Positions 11,133 through 22,250 of a DNA stretch of 64,000 bases are shown here, one piece after another. Numbering within the stretch: the first letter of the stretch is position 1; every line of letters starts with the position of its first letter. The notes under the pieces are model-generated. The model was not told the DNA's origin, did not search any database, and worked only from the letters and a program-made list of their open reading frames with translations. The position numbers and the translations under genes are program-made. The stretch is from Delphinus delphis (lineage: Eukaryota > Chordata > Mammalia > Artiodactyla > Delphinidae): positions 33,818,070-33,882,069 of the forward strand of contig NC_082698.1 in the NCBI RefSeq assembly GCF_949987515.2, written 5' to 3'.

Positions 11133-11262
11133 GGGAATTCCCTGGTGGTCCAGTGGTTAGGACACGGCACTTTCACTTCCGGGACCCGGGTTCAATCTCT
11201 GGTCAGGGAACTGAGACCCCACAAGCTGCGCGGTGCGGCCAAAAAATAAATAAATTTTAAAA
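11133..11262 (+). mobile_element. Short tRNA-derived SINE
   Basis: GGGAATTCCCTGGTGGTCCA to GCGGTGCGGCCAAAAAATAA. Target copies AAGCAGAAAATA (11121-11132) and AAGGCAGAAAATA (from 11263). Confidence 0.92.
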
Positions 11263-11324
11263 AAGGCAGAAAATACACAAAAGCACAACTGCCTCCAAAC
11301 CAACCAAATATTTAGTCAGGACTT

Positions 11325-11720
11325 CATTCATTCCCTCAGTAACTGGAGCCCTGTTGTGCGGGACATCGTGTGCCCTCGCCGTGCAGGACGCTGGGGTCCC
11401 TGCCCTCAGGAAGCTCATGGTCTAGCAGGAAAGGGACATTAAACACATAGTCACACAAACAGATATATAAGCACAAGTTAAGAAAATGCCCCAAGGTGAT
11501 CTGGCTGTGCTGAGAGGACAGCGAAGGACTCAGTTTAGAGACAGAAGTCAGGAAGGTCTCTCTGAGGAAGTGGCATGTAAATGAAGACCTAAAGGAGCTT
11601 GGCTGGGCAAAACAAGGGGAGGTGGAGTGGCCAGGTCCCAAAACCATGGGCAAAGGTCCCGAGGCAAGAACGGAGGGCAGGCCAGTGTGGCTGGAGCACA
11701 GAGGTCTCGGTCCTCTGTGT
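11325..11720. repeat. Old interspersed repeat, family not named
   Basis: The phrase order (GTCCCTGCCCTCAGGAAGCT; GGAAGTGGCATGTAAATGAA; CCAGTGTGGCTGGAGCACAG) recurs in diverged form at 36,935-37,300 and 49,660-49,930. It is a common old mammalian repeat, but I cannot name the family. Confidence 0.6.
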
Positions 11721-11769
11721 CCTGGGAAGACTCAAAAGGGAATGAGACTCAGCTGTCCATTAAAAATAT

Positions 11770-11960
11770 TCACTCTGACCACATGGAAAAGATCGAAGGG
11801 GCCACGTTTGTACATGCATGGAATCTCTCCAGACGAATACACAAGAAATTAGTTGTAGTGGCTGCTTCTGGGGAAGGGAACTGAGAGATTAGATAAAAGA
11901 GGCTGGGGCGGGGGACAATTTTCACTGTATGTGCCCTTTTGTACTATTGATGGATTTTCC
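11770..11960 (+). mobile_element. Old L1 3' end
   Basis: TTCTGGGGAAGGGAACTGAG ... CCCTTTTGTACTATTGATGG is an old L1 3' UTR pattern. Confidence 0.6.
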
Positions 11961-11975
11961 ATTAAAAGCAAATCA

Positions 11976-12796
11976 CACTAGTCAGAATGGTCATCATCAA
12001 AAAGTCTACAAATAATAAACGCTGGAGGGGGTGTGGAGAAAAAGGAACCCTCCTCCACTGTTGGTGGGAATGTAAATTAGTATAGACACTATGGAGAACA
12101 GTGTGGAGGTTCCTTAAACAACTAAAAATAGAGAGTTGCCATATGATCCTGCAATCCCACTCCTGGGCATATGTCTGGAGAAAACCATAATTTGAAAAGA
12201 TACATGCACCCTACTGTTCATAGCAGCTCTATTTACAATAGCCAAGACATAGAAGCAACCTAAATGTCCATCGACAGATGAATGGATAAAGAAAATGTAG
12301 TACATATATACAATGGAGTATTCCTCAGCCATAAAAAAGAATGATATAATGCCATTTGCAGCAACATGGATGGACCTAGAGATTATCATACTAAGTGAAG
12401 CCAGACAGAAAGACAAATATCATATGATATTGCTTATATGTGGAATCTAAAAAAAAATAAAAATGAACTTATATACAAAACAGAAATAGACCCACAGACA
12501 TAGAAAACAAACTTATGGTTACCAAAGGGGAAAGTGGGGAGGAATAAATTAGGAGTTTGGGATTAACATATACGCACTACTATATATAAAATAGATAACG
12601 AACAAGGACCTACTGTATAACTCAGGGAACTATATTCAGTATCTTGTAATAACCTATAATGGAAAAGAATCTGGATAAGAATATATATATCTATAACTGA
12701 AACACTTTGCTGTACACCTAAAACTAACACAACATTGTATACCAACTATACTTCCATAAAAAAGTAATAATAATAAATAAAATGTTATAGGTTTAA
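11976..12796 (+). mobile_element. L1, 5'-truncated (ORF2 end and 3' UTR)
   Basis: Decayed ORF2 C-terminus with frameshifts and stops, then an L1 3' UTR ending in an A-rich run. Target copies AAAAGCAAATCA are at 11964-11975 and about 12797-12809. Confidence 0.92.
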
Positions 12797-12809
12797 AAAA
12801 AGCAAATCA

Positions 12810-14175
12810 AACAATCATTTTAGGAGAAAAACATCTCCCATCCTCAAAGGCAAAAAACATCTAAATCACATGTCATGGCACACAGACACACAACATTGGG
12901 TTACACAGCCATGGAGTGGAAGACAGGCTGACAGCAGATTACAGCACAAAGAAGAGCTTTCCCAGTGATGGTGTGACTTTATCTTTCCTCACGCCGTCCA
13001 ATGGTGCAGCCCTCCAGAAGGCCCAGGAGGGGTAGTTTCTAGAAAGAACCCTAGAGTTTAGAGAGTCTTTTAGGGCTGTGGTTCTTGAAGCACTACTCAG
13101 GAGAGACGGCCAGGAGAGCGTGTTCAGGAACGCATGCATAGATGGCTGGCTCCTGGAGGGTCCTCTAGGGGGGATGCAGTGTTATCAAAGTCCCTTGAGA
13201 GGCCTTGCTCCAGGCTTAAGAAGGGGGTTTAGAGCGAGGCAGAGATGATGCCTATGGTCAGTGGTAAAGGAGGGTCCCATCTTTAGGAATTGACATTCTG
13301 CTCCCTGCAAAACGCATAAGGCTTATTAAAGCAGGCCGAGAGCAGCTGATACAAGAGGGTTGATTTTGTTCACTCTGGGCTTTACCATGGCCTCCCTTTT
13401 CCTCCCTCCTTCCCATCTTGTTCACCCGATCATTTGATTACAACTCACTTGAAGACTTTCTTTGCGACCTGCAAGAGTATGGTTCACAATATGTAAACAG
13501 TGGATTCTGCTATGTGATGGGATTGTTGATTATTTTTAAATTTTTCTTTCTTGTTTCTAATTTTTCTCCAGTAAACATGTTTACTTCTGTAACATAGAAG
13601 GGAGTGGGGAAATCTTTTTCAATGTTTGCATATAATTTTGCCACCAAGACATTGCAAACAACTACTTCTTTGTGCTTTTGTGTCAGAACTACAAAATGAG
13701 CAAAAACGGGCTTTTTAGGACAGGTCCAGGGATAGGTACTGCCCAGGCTCTGGACCTACGTCCATACCTTTTCTTTTTCTTTTTTCTCACATTCTTCAAG
13801 GGTCAAAGGTTCAACTTATTTCTCGATTCTCCAGCCCTGCATTCCCTGCCCCCACCCTATTCCCCTAACACCTGCCAGCTGGGCACCCTCTTGAACCATA
13901 GTCTTCACTTCAGCTGCATTTTTAAATTAACTTTCTAAACTGGGAAAGCAATACTCCACACCGCTAAGCAGAGACAGTTTCACTAAGACAGATGGAAACA
14001 AAGAACTGGGACCACTTTCACTTCAAGATTTGCATCAGCCGAGACACTGAAAGCTGGGGCCTCTAGAATTCAGCCGAGTTGTTCTTGCAACTCCTGAAAA
14101 GTCACTCCTCCTGGTCCCCAGCCTCGTTCAGTGATCCTCCACCTGTTTAGGGCTGCAGCTGTATGACTAATGCCT
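12810..14175. other. Unique intergenic sequence
   Basis: About 1.4 kb with no gene and no repeat that I recognise. Confidence 0.5.
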
Positions 14176-14179
14176 GCCA

Positions 14180-14320
14180 GTTCGGCTCCGGTTCAAGTAA
14201 CTTGAACAAATTACTTCACTTCACTAAACCTCTATTTCCTCATCTATAAAATGGGGATAACATCTAGTTAAATAAGGTAGTGCGTGCGGTACCTAGTAAG
14301 TACTTAATAGTGGTGAAGTA
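14180..14320 (+). mobile_element. MIR SINE fragment
   Basis: CATCTATAAAATGGGGATAA and TACCTAGTAAGTACTTAATA match the 3' half of MIR. Confidence 0.75.
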
Positions 14321-14392
14321 TGTTTAATTTCAGCAATTCTACCACTTCTTCTTGCTGCCTCTCACCCCATTTAAATTGCTATCATTTAGACA

Positions 14393-14395
<3 letters not shown>

Positions 14396-14426
<31 letters not shown>

Positions 14427-14616
14427 GGTACGCGGGCCTCTCACTGTCGTGGCCTCTCCCGTTGCGGAGCACAGGCTCCAGACGCGCAGGCCCAGCAGCC
14501 ACGGCTCACAGGCCCAGCCGCTCCGCTGCATGTGGGATCCTCCCGGACCGGGGCACGAACCCGGGTCCCCTGCATCGGCAGGCAGACTCTCAACCACTGT
14601 GCCACCAGGGAAGCCC
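14396..14616 (-). mobile_element. CHR-2 SINE
   Basis: Full CHR-2 in reverse with a long T run. Target copies (T)TAGACATCT at 14387-14395 and 14617-14625. Confidence 0.94.
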
Positions 14617-14629
14617 TAGACATCTATTT

Positions 14630-14990
14630 TTAATTAAAGAATATTCATTTTAATCTCTGAATAATTGAGGGGATTTTTATCTAGACTGCCTCCGAGGTCT
14701 CTCAAACCTAAGGGAGAAAGAATCCCCCAGTTAATTGGCAAGTTGGTATTGAACAGTTGCTCAGTACAGGCTTCTGTGTATGAAAGAAGGAGGAGGAAGA
14801 AGAGAAAAAGGAGCAGGATGGGGAGACAGTGTAGACTGAAGGTCTTGATGTAGAGAGAACAGATGAAGGAACAGTCCGGGTGACAAAGGATACCTGGAAG
14901 AATTAAATGTTTAGTTGTGTCTTAAATAATATGATGAAATGGGGTCAGCAGAGTCATAATAGGTTATTTGAAATTTTAGAACTGTACATC
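14630..14990. other. Unique intergenic sequence
   Basis: I see no gene or clear repeat. Confidence 0.5.
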
Positions 14991-14994
14991 TAGG

Positions 14995-15205
14995 ACAATG
15001 GCTCTTCACTGAGGGCAATTTTGTCCCCCAGGGGACATTAGGTGATGTCTAAAGATATTTTTGGTTGCCACAAAGGAATGAAGGGATAGCTACTGGCATC
15101 TACTAGGTAGAGGCTAACCATCCCACAATACACAAGACAGTTCCCTACAACAAAGAATTACTCAACCCAAAGCGTCAGCGGTACCGAGGTGGAAAAGCCC
15201 CGATC
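14995..15205 (+). mobile_element. MER5A hAT-Charlie DNA transposon relic
   Basis: CAATTTTGTCCCCCAGGGGA, GTCTAAAGATATTTTTGGTT and CAACAAAGAATTACTCAACC follow MER5A from near one end to the other. It is non-autonomous and codes for nothing. Confidence 0.85.
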
Positions 15206-16285
15206 TAGATTTCCACTTCATGAGAGAAATGTAGACTTGCCTTCTTTTGCCTTTAAAAGAGGAGTGCTCATTGCAGTTCTTACTAGTGTTTTCAAATACT
15301 TTTATTCCTGACAATAAGACTATGTTTTCACGTTCAGCTCTTCACAGCATCCTCCTGTCCTTTCCCTGCTTCTGGAGCTCATCCTTGCTTACCTAAAGCC
15401 CTCACCCTACAAACACTTCATTTCAAGAAAGGAAGCAAAATGAAGGAAGGCAGTAGCCACATGCGTTAATGATTACATGATACCACAGTAAAATTCCAGG
15501 CCCGGTAGCCTTCTCATCAAGGCTTCTTTAGATAAGTCAAGACACTTCATCAGAATGGCTGCTGTCCAAGCAGATTAAATTAAAAAGCTAGTAGCACACA
15601 ACAACAAAAAAAACCTTATCAACATAATTAATCAGAAAGAGTTTTACTGGCTGTTTGTTAATGCATTTCACCAATCAAACAACTGAGGAATGTGACTGCT
15701 GGCTGTTGACCCCAGTAACCCAACACCACTATGCTGTGTTAAATTGATAAATTAGTTTAAAAGAATGTTTACCTCCCTTTACTGTATGACTCTCTGCTCG
15801 GCGTCCTTTTATAAGAGGATGAGCCTGGCTTCCAAGAGTCTAGTGTGTAAGTCAAAGAAAGGCCCACACAAAGGAACTGCACTTACCATGAACGTATTGC
15901 CCAATAGGCAGGAGGACACAGCCACTCCAAAGCCCCTTGAGAGCTAAAGGCCATATCCCTTCTTAGAAGCTGCCCCTCTACACATGTCCACTAAGGGAGA
16001 AAAACAAATGTCTCCCCAGGAAGCCATGAGCCTCTCAGTTGGGAAACAATGACATGCCCTCCAATCACACTCCTCTTCAAGCTACTTGACTTTGGTGCCT
16101 AATTCAGATCTGAGATGTACCATGCAAACACAAATGGCATTCCAGACAATCAACCGTCACTGACCAGGAGTTTAAGTAAACCGATCACTTGTTGGCATTT
16201 GTTAGAGTCAGTGAATGCGTGTAGCAAGGGCTAAGGGGGTGGCTTGAGAGCTGAGTGTTTGAACGCAGCTGGCACTGGGGTCAGA
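15206..16285. other. Repeat-free intergenic block with candidate enhancer
   Basis: About 1.1 kb without recognisable repeats. The AT-rich stretch at 15,565-15,790 holds FOX-type sites TGTTTGTTA (15652-15660) and TGTTTAC (15766-15772) with TAATTAATC and TTAAATTGATAAATTAG homeodomain-like cores. Confidence 0.5.
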
Positions 16286-16289
16286 CTTA

Positions 16290-16465
16290 ATGTCTTAATG
16301 GCTAACAAGAGCTGCTACCGCTTACTGAGCACTTATTATGCCCATGTGCAAGGCATTTTCTCTTCACTGGATCATTTAATCCTTGCAGCAAGTATTTTTA
16401 TATTTCCTCGATTTGCAGATGAGGAAATAGAGGCTCTGAGAGGCTACAAAGTCAACCCTCCCTGG
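16290..16465 (-). mobile_element. MIR SINE
   Basis: Reverse MIR: GAGCACTTATTATGCCCATG ... GCAGATGAGGAAATAGAGGC. Confidence 0.8.
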
Positions 16466-16469
16466 AAAT

Positions 16470-17820
16470 ATTTGGAGGCAGGGGTTAGGAAGACTGACCC
16501 CTGGGCAAAATTTGCCTCGGCACAGACTTGAATGAGTGGCTGGTGAGGCAAGGTGCAAAGGCCCAAGAGACTTGGAGAAGAGCCCTGGGAGAGAAGGCAA
16601 GACATGTAAAGCTAGCAATGGAGGGGCTGGCTTGGTTGGTTAAGGCCAGGATAGAACCAGTAGTGTGATGAGAAGACCCTCTGCAAGGGTCCAGGGCTCC
16701 AAAATATGGGATGTAGTCACCTGTGGTATAAGGGATCATTGTAAGAGTTAAATAACAGTAAATCACTTCAAGAGAAAGATACTAGCTTTTCAGTTTAAGA
16801 TCCATCATTCGGATTGAAATCAAATGGAAAAAATCTGTTTGGTGCTCGGATCTGAGTTTGAGGGGCAGTGTGTGACCTCCGCCCCCCCACAAAACATCCT
16901 TACCAGCCTCCCCACCCACAAGCATGGGTCTAACACGCATGCCGTTTGGTTTACGAATAGAAGCAGGAATTGAAATTGTCACATCAGCTGTTCATAACCT
17001 CAGGTCCAAGCAGTCCTACAATGAGATTGGGAGCCCTGGAAAAACAAGTCCTTGAGGAAGGGAGGCTTTGGATGGCTGAAGAACTTGAAAGGGAGTGCAG
17101 GGGGGAATCCCAAAGGGAAGGGGGGTGCATTCACACAGCTGGAGGACCACTGAACGCCATTTGGCCTGCTTCCCCCATTTCAATCAGGGTCACGCCAGCC
17201 GGGATTAACGTGAACCAATCAGCTGGCATTTGTAAATGATAGCTTAGTTTGTTGTGTTTGTTAAATATTTCAAAAGTACAAGAAATTGAAGGAATGTTCT
17301 AACAGCCATGTATGCGATTGAACAGATATTGACATATTTTTAGCCTAATTCCATAAGCCATCTTCGTAAAAAGTGTTGGAAGTGTGATTCCTCAGGGGTC
17401 TCTGGGGTAAATCATCGAGAGAACAAGACCTTAGATGTCATCCGAGGCAGTTCCACTGTACAAACGAGGGGGGAGAAGGAGACCAGGGGTGGTCATGTGA
17501 CCACCCACCCGAGGTCTGACATGTGCTCGGAGCCAAGCCTAGACCGAGGTCTCCTGACTGCCAGGCAGCGCTCCTTCCCCTCCACCCACAACTCGAAGTC
17601 CTCCAGCTGTCTGCCTGTACCTCCCTCTGCCTTTTCAGAAGCCTCAGGCCCCACCCAAAATCTAGCTACGCCTTTTTCCTTTTATTCATTTATTTACTTT
17701 TAAGTCAGTATAAGATTTACTGGCCTCTCAGAAAGATTCTTTGGAATAGGGCGAGTTCCTGACATACTAGTCAGAGAAGAGTCAAGCTGCTTTCAGAAGT
17801 CATAACAACAGTAACAATAA
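16470..17820. other. Mostly unique intergenic block
   Basis: There is no gene. It includes a FOX-like TGTTTGTTAAATATT at 17,255-17,269 beside a CCAATCAGCTGG motif (17215-17226). Confidence 0.45.
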
Positions 17821-17824
17821 CAAT

Positions 17825-18015
17825 GACAACGGCTAACATTTCTTCAGTGTTCACTCAGTGCCAAGCCCTCTGCCAAGTGTTCCATGGATACTGTCTATCT
17901 AACCTGTACATTAAGACTCTGAGGTCATCAACCATGATTCCCATTTTAGAGATGCGATAACTGAGGTTTTGAGATGTTAACACCTGTGGGCACAGCTAGA
18001 AGGAGCTGGGACACC
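17825..18015 (-). mobile_element. MIR SINE
   Basis: Reverse MIR: CAGTGCCAAGCCCTCTGCCA ... CCCATTTTAGAGATGCGATA. Confidence 0.8.
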
Positions 18016-18109
18016 AGAAACGGCCCACCCCACTGGGGCATGGGTGGAGCTGATGTGTTTTGCCAACTACACTCCTCTAATCTCCTCCATCACACTATGA
18101 CCTAAACCA

Positions 18110-18290
18110 ACGGGATTCCCAAGCCCGACTGTGCACAAGAACCCCCTGGGGAGTTTGTTAAAAATAAGAGGCTCAGGCCCACCATTTACCTACTGAATCA
18201 GAGGGTTCTAGTCTATAGCCCACAAATCTGTCTTAGAACAACCTCCCCAGATGCTGCTGGTGTACACGGGGCTGGGGAACCTCTGTTTAA
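18110..18290. mobile_element. hAT-Charlie MITE-like relic (MER20/MER3-like)
   Basis: GAACCCCCTGGGGAGTTTGT, TACTGAATCAGAGGGTTCTA and GATGCTGCTGGTGTACACGG match the short hAT elements with CAGTGGTTCTCAA-type ends. The exact family is not certain. Confidence 0.65.
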
Positions 18291-18299
18291 GGCTGTTGA

Positions 18300-19430
18300 C
18301 TTTTCTGGCCGGCTGGAGCCAGAGAGTCTAGGCTGCAAGACCTCCTGCCCTTCTCTTCCCTTCATGGTGGGCTGCTTCTAGAGTTCCATGAGAGTGAGGC
18401 TGCTGTGTCAGGGCAAGGGTCCTGGAAGGTGCCTGTTTGCTTAAGAAAGTGTAGACATCTGGGCCCTCCTGCCACTTGCTTGCTGCCCAAAGGGAGAATT
18501 GTTACATGCAAGCAGAGGCCAGGTGGCCAGGAAAGTGGGGAAGACACAGCCATCCTGCTGCCCCACCCTTTCCTTTCTGAGGAGTCACTCAGGAGAAACC
18601 CCCATCAGGCAGCTGTCCTCCTGCCAGGGGAGAAAGACAGTTTTTCCCTTTGTATCCGTCAACTCTTCTGGTCGGTTGGTGTCTGGCAGAGCCAGGGTTC
18701 AGGAAGTCCGAAACAGCTTGGTCAATATTACCAAACTGACTTCACAGCATCCAAGGAAGGCAGAGCCATGGAAGGTTGGCCAGGGGAGGGGCTGAGAGGC
18801 TGCGTGGTCATTCGACGAATGGGAAACTGAGGCCCAGAGAGGGAAACAGAGAGGAGGTATCTGTATTTTGACCCATATTTATCTATGAGAAGATTCAGCC
18901 TCAAAGAGATGTTCAGAGGGTCACCCTGAGTCAAATTGTGTTAAATAGGCAAGCAGTTAGCCAGTTCATTTGTTAGCGATCCAAAACAGGGACAGAATGG
19001 CCCCCTGGTTTACCAAACTAGCTCTCTGACCTGTGTGAGCATCTCTCTCTTTGTCTGTCCCTCTGGTATATAATTATTAGGTAGGTTTGGAAAATATGAC
19101 ACCTGTGTCAGTGGAAAGTCATTGTCAGAAAGCATTATCCATATTGCCTACACTTCTTCCTTACATAAATCTCATGCCCACATCCTGGACTGCAACTGGA
19201 GTACACGGTTGGGTCCAAGCACGTGGTGAATCCAGGGCTTGCCAAAACCTGGGTCTTTGCAATCATTTCTCTTTGCATATCTTATCTGATTGGTCATTAT
19301 CAGAATGGTCCTTCAGGTTTGTCAGTTCCACCACAGCTCAAACCAATCCCTCTTCTTTTAGATTTTAAAATTGTAGACAAATCAAGTGCCACATAGTTCC
19401 TGGCTATCCTGTAGAATCTCCAGCTTTCAG
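18300..19430. other. Mostly unique intergenic sequence
   Basis: There is no gene. A short MIR-like piece (GGGAAACTGAGGCCCAGAGA) lies near 18,820. Confidence 0.45.
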
Positions 19431-19434
19431 AATA

Positions 19435-19640
19435 GCAGCCCCCGTTTACTGAGCATTCTCTATGTACCAGGCACTGTTCCAAGCACCATGCATGCCTTAT
19501 CTTATTGAAATGTTGCAACAACCTTTTGAGGTAGGTACCATGATTGTCCCTACTTTATATAGTAAGAAATGTGAAATTCAGAGAAGCTCTGTGACTTGCC
19601 TTAGGTCATTCGGCTGGGATTCAAATAGAGGGAGACTTCC
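19435..19640 (-). mobile_element. MIR SINE
   Basis: Reverse MIR: TTTACTGAGCATTCTCTATG ... GAGGTAGGTACCATGATTGT. Confidence 0.85.
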
Positions 19641-19912
19641 TGCAGGACCTGCTCCTTCACCATAGCGTTCCTCATAATTCTGGAAATAGGATTTGAGATG
19701 TTAAGATCCATCTACTTTATAAAAATTTTAATGAACATTTATTATCTTTGATAGGGACAGTCCTACAGTTTTTACAAAGGTGATCTGAGAGATAACCCTT
19801 CCTCTCACAGGGAGTCAGACAGGTATTCAACTAATATAATCAAAGGTAGAAAGTCCTGAGGGTTACATTGGAGGCACAGATAAAGCACAATAAAAATACA
19901 TTAAGAGGCTTC

Positions 19913-20262
19913 GGGGCTTCCCTGGTGGTGCAGTGGTTGGGAATCCGCCTGACAATGCAGGGGACACAGGTTCGAGCCCTGGTGCGGGAGGATCCCACAT
20001 GCCACGGAGCAACTAAGCCCGTGCGCCATGGCCGCTGAGCCTGCGCTCTGGAGCCTGCAAGCCACAACTGCTGAGCCCACGTGCCACAACTGCTGAAGCC
20101 CGCATGCCTAGAGCCCATGCTCCGCAACAAGAGGCCACTGCAATGAGAAGCCCGTGCGCCGCAATGAAGAGTGACCCCCCGCTCACTGCAACTAAAGCCC
20201 GCACACAGCAACAAAGACCCAACAGCCAAAATTAAATAAATAAATGAATTTATATTAAAAAA
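19913..20262 (+). mobile_element. CHR-1 SINE, first of a pair
   Basis: Full CHR-1 with an A-rich tail, directly followed by a second CHR-1. The site motif TTAAGAGG precedes it (19901-19908). Confidence 0.92.
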
Positions 20263-20267
20263 AGAAG

Positions 20268-20597
20268 AGGCTTCCATGGTGGTGCAGTGGTTAAGAATCC
20301 TCCTGCCAGTGCAGGGGACACGGGTTTGAGCGCTGGTCCAGGAAGATCCCACATGCCACAGAGCAACTAACCCTGTGTGCCACAACTACTGAGCCTGCGC
20401 TCTAGAGCCCAAGAGCCACAACTACTGAAGCCCAGGCGCCTAGAGCCCGGGTTCCACAGCAAAAGAAGCCACTGCAATGAGAAGCCCGCGCACCGCAACG
20501 AAGAGTAGTCCCCGCTCGCCACAACTAGAGAAAGCCCGCGTGCAGCAACGAAGACCCAACGCTGCCTAAAACAAATAAATTTATACAAAAAAAAAAA
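20268..20597 (+). mobile_element. CHR-1 SINE, second of a pair
   Basis: Full CHR-1 joined to the tail of the first at AGAAGAGGCTTCC. A third diverged copy of the site, TTAAAGAGG, follows it from 20598. Confidence 0.92.
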
Positions 20598-20724
20598 TTA
20601 AAGAGGATAGTCAACAAGCTGGCAATCAGCAGTGACTTCCTGGTGGAGGTGACACAGGTAACCTCCTTGAATGACAAATAATGCACTACTGGTAGAGATG
20701 GGGGAGTGCAGTCCCTCGCTGCCA

Positions 20725-20910
20725 GGCAGCGTGATATAGTGAGTGGGTTCAAATCCACTTACTAGCTGTTCAGCTTCATCTCTGAGCCCTGGTTTCCTCA
20801 TCTGGTCAGGTGGAGGTAGTCACATGGATCTCTCGGGGTTGTGGTGATTGTTGTGGGACTAATGCATATGAAAATCTAGAACAGCACACAGGAGGGGCTC
20901 ACTGATGCTA
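20725..20910 (+). mobile_element. MIR SINE
   Basis: GGTTCAAATCCACTTACTAG ... GCCCTGGTTTCCTCATCTGG follow the MIR order. Confidence 0.75.
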
Positions 20911-21940
20911 TGTTCCCTTTTGGGTTCACTGAGTCATTTCAGAGCCCATTACTCTGGGGCCACTGTCCAACAAAGCCGAGTCTGTGTTCCTCCGAGAAAG
21001 CACTCTTGCCAAGGCTCTGCTTCAGTCAAATGTGCAAAAGAGGCCACTTCAACTCACAACAGCGTTTGTAAAGGCAATGAGCACTGAAGCTTAACTCCAG
21101 TGGTGTGGCTAGGAGCTACTGTAATAGAACAAATGGATTGTTTATCAGCTTTCTAGCTGTCCCTAACAAAACCATGTGAAATGAGGCATTAAACTTCCAG
21201 TTTTTTAAAAAGATGACAAACACTGGCTAATTTACTGGACTAGCACATACTGAGCTGAATGTTTAGTTTTGCATTAAATCTGTATCTAGCATTTTCATTA
21301 ACAGCGGCAAAATGTAGACTCTTTTGATGCTTCGGTACCCATTTCCAATTAGTGCTTAACATTTAAAACTGTGCATAAGATTGTAAATGTATCAGCAAAC
21401 ACATAAGAAGGACCAGACTAAGTGCTGTGCGCTTATTCACAGCCAGCCATTTCTGAGGCTGCCAGTGGATTACTGCAGGGGTTATTGGCCCACACTCGCC
21501 TAGGCTGTGAATAGTTAATATCCCTGATTGCTTAGTTAAATACCCTTTTAGACTGGGAGAGAGTCATGGAAGAAATAGGGGATCATATAATTTTTGTGTA
21601 ATGAACAATGAAGTCATGATAGACTACTTGATTCATGGTTAATAGTTCTAGGTTAATTAGGCTACTATCTTTCTGAAAAAGCTGTTAGCTTCCCTAACTA
21701 TCACTCATGGCCACAGTGGCGCTGAAGTAGCTAAGGAATAAAGAGGACCAAAGACTTCAGAGCAAAAATAATTACTTTTCAAAAAGAACCTAATCTGTGC
21801 CATCACTAAAACTAATAAGATAAAATAATTTCCCCATTATGAAATGAGAACTTTTTTTTTATAATCTTAACTCTTGACTCAGCTATGTCTTACATGTGGT
21901 TATCCAGACGGCTGGGGAGAAACTGTGTAATATAAGATAA
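20911..21940. other. Repeat-free AT-rich intergenic block
   Basis: About 1 kb without SINE, LINE or MIR. It contains many TTAAT, AATTA and TCF-like (CTTTTGATG, near 21,321) cores. It looks like a conserved non-coding element but this cannot be shown without an alignment. Confidence 0.4.
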
Positions 21941-21954
21941 TTTCACTACTCAGA

Positions 21955-22082
21955 TCGGAAATTCCCTGGCAGTCCAGTGGTTAGGACTGGGCGCTTCCAC
22001 TGCCAGGGCCTGGGTTCAATCCCTGGTCAGGGAAGTAGGATCCTGCAAGCTGCCTGGCGTGGCCAAAAAAAAAAAAAAAAAA
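21955..22082 (+). mobile_element. Short tRNA-derived SINE
   Basis: AATTCCCTGGCAGTCCAGTG to GGCGTGGCC plus poly(A). Target copies TTCACTACTCAGA are at 21942-21954 and 22083-22095. Confidence 0.94.
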
Positions 22083-22154
22083 TTCACTACTCAGAGTAAT
22101 AAAAAGTAGTAAATGCTATATAAATGAAAAGTGATACCATTCAGAACGAGGAAG

Positions 22155-22250
22155 CAGGTTAGTGTAATTTTATGGAAGTAGATTTTGGAGTCAGACTCCT
22201 CAGATTTGAATCCCAGCTCTGGTCCTTGCCAGCAATTACCAATTAGCAGG
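22155..22250 (+). mobile_element. MIR SINE head fragment
   Basis: TTTTGGAGTCAGACTCCTCA and TTTGAATCCCAGCTCTGG match the MIR 5' half. Confidence 0.65.

Noticed and set aside
19840..20385. 181-codon minus-strand frame and similar frames at 7400-7942, 32271-32786 and 55182-55529
   Set aside because: These frames run across CHR-1/CHR-2 SINEs. The recurring peptide phrases come from the SINE sequence in different frames.
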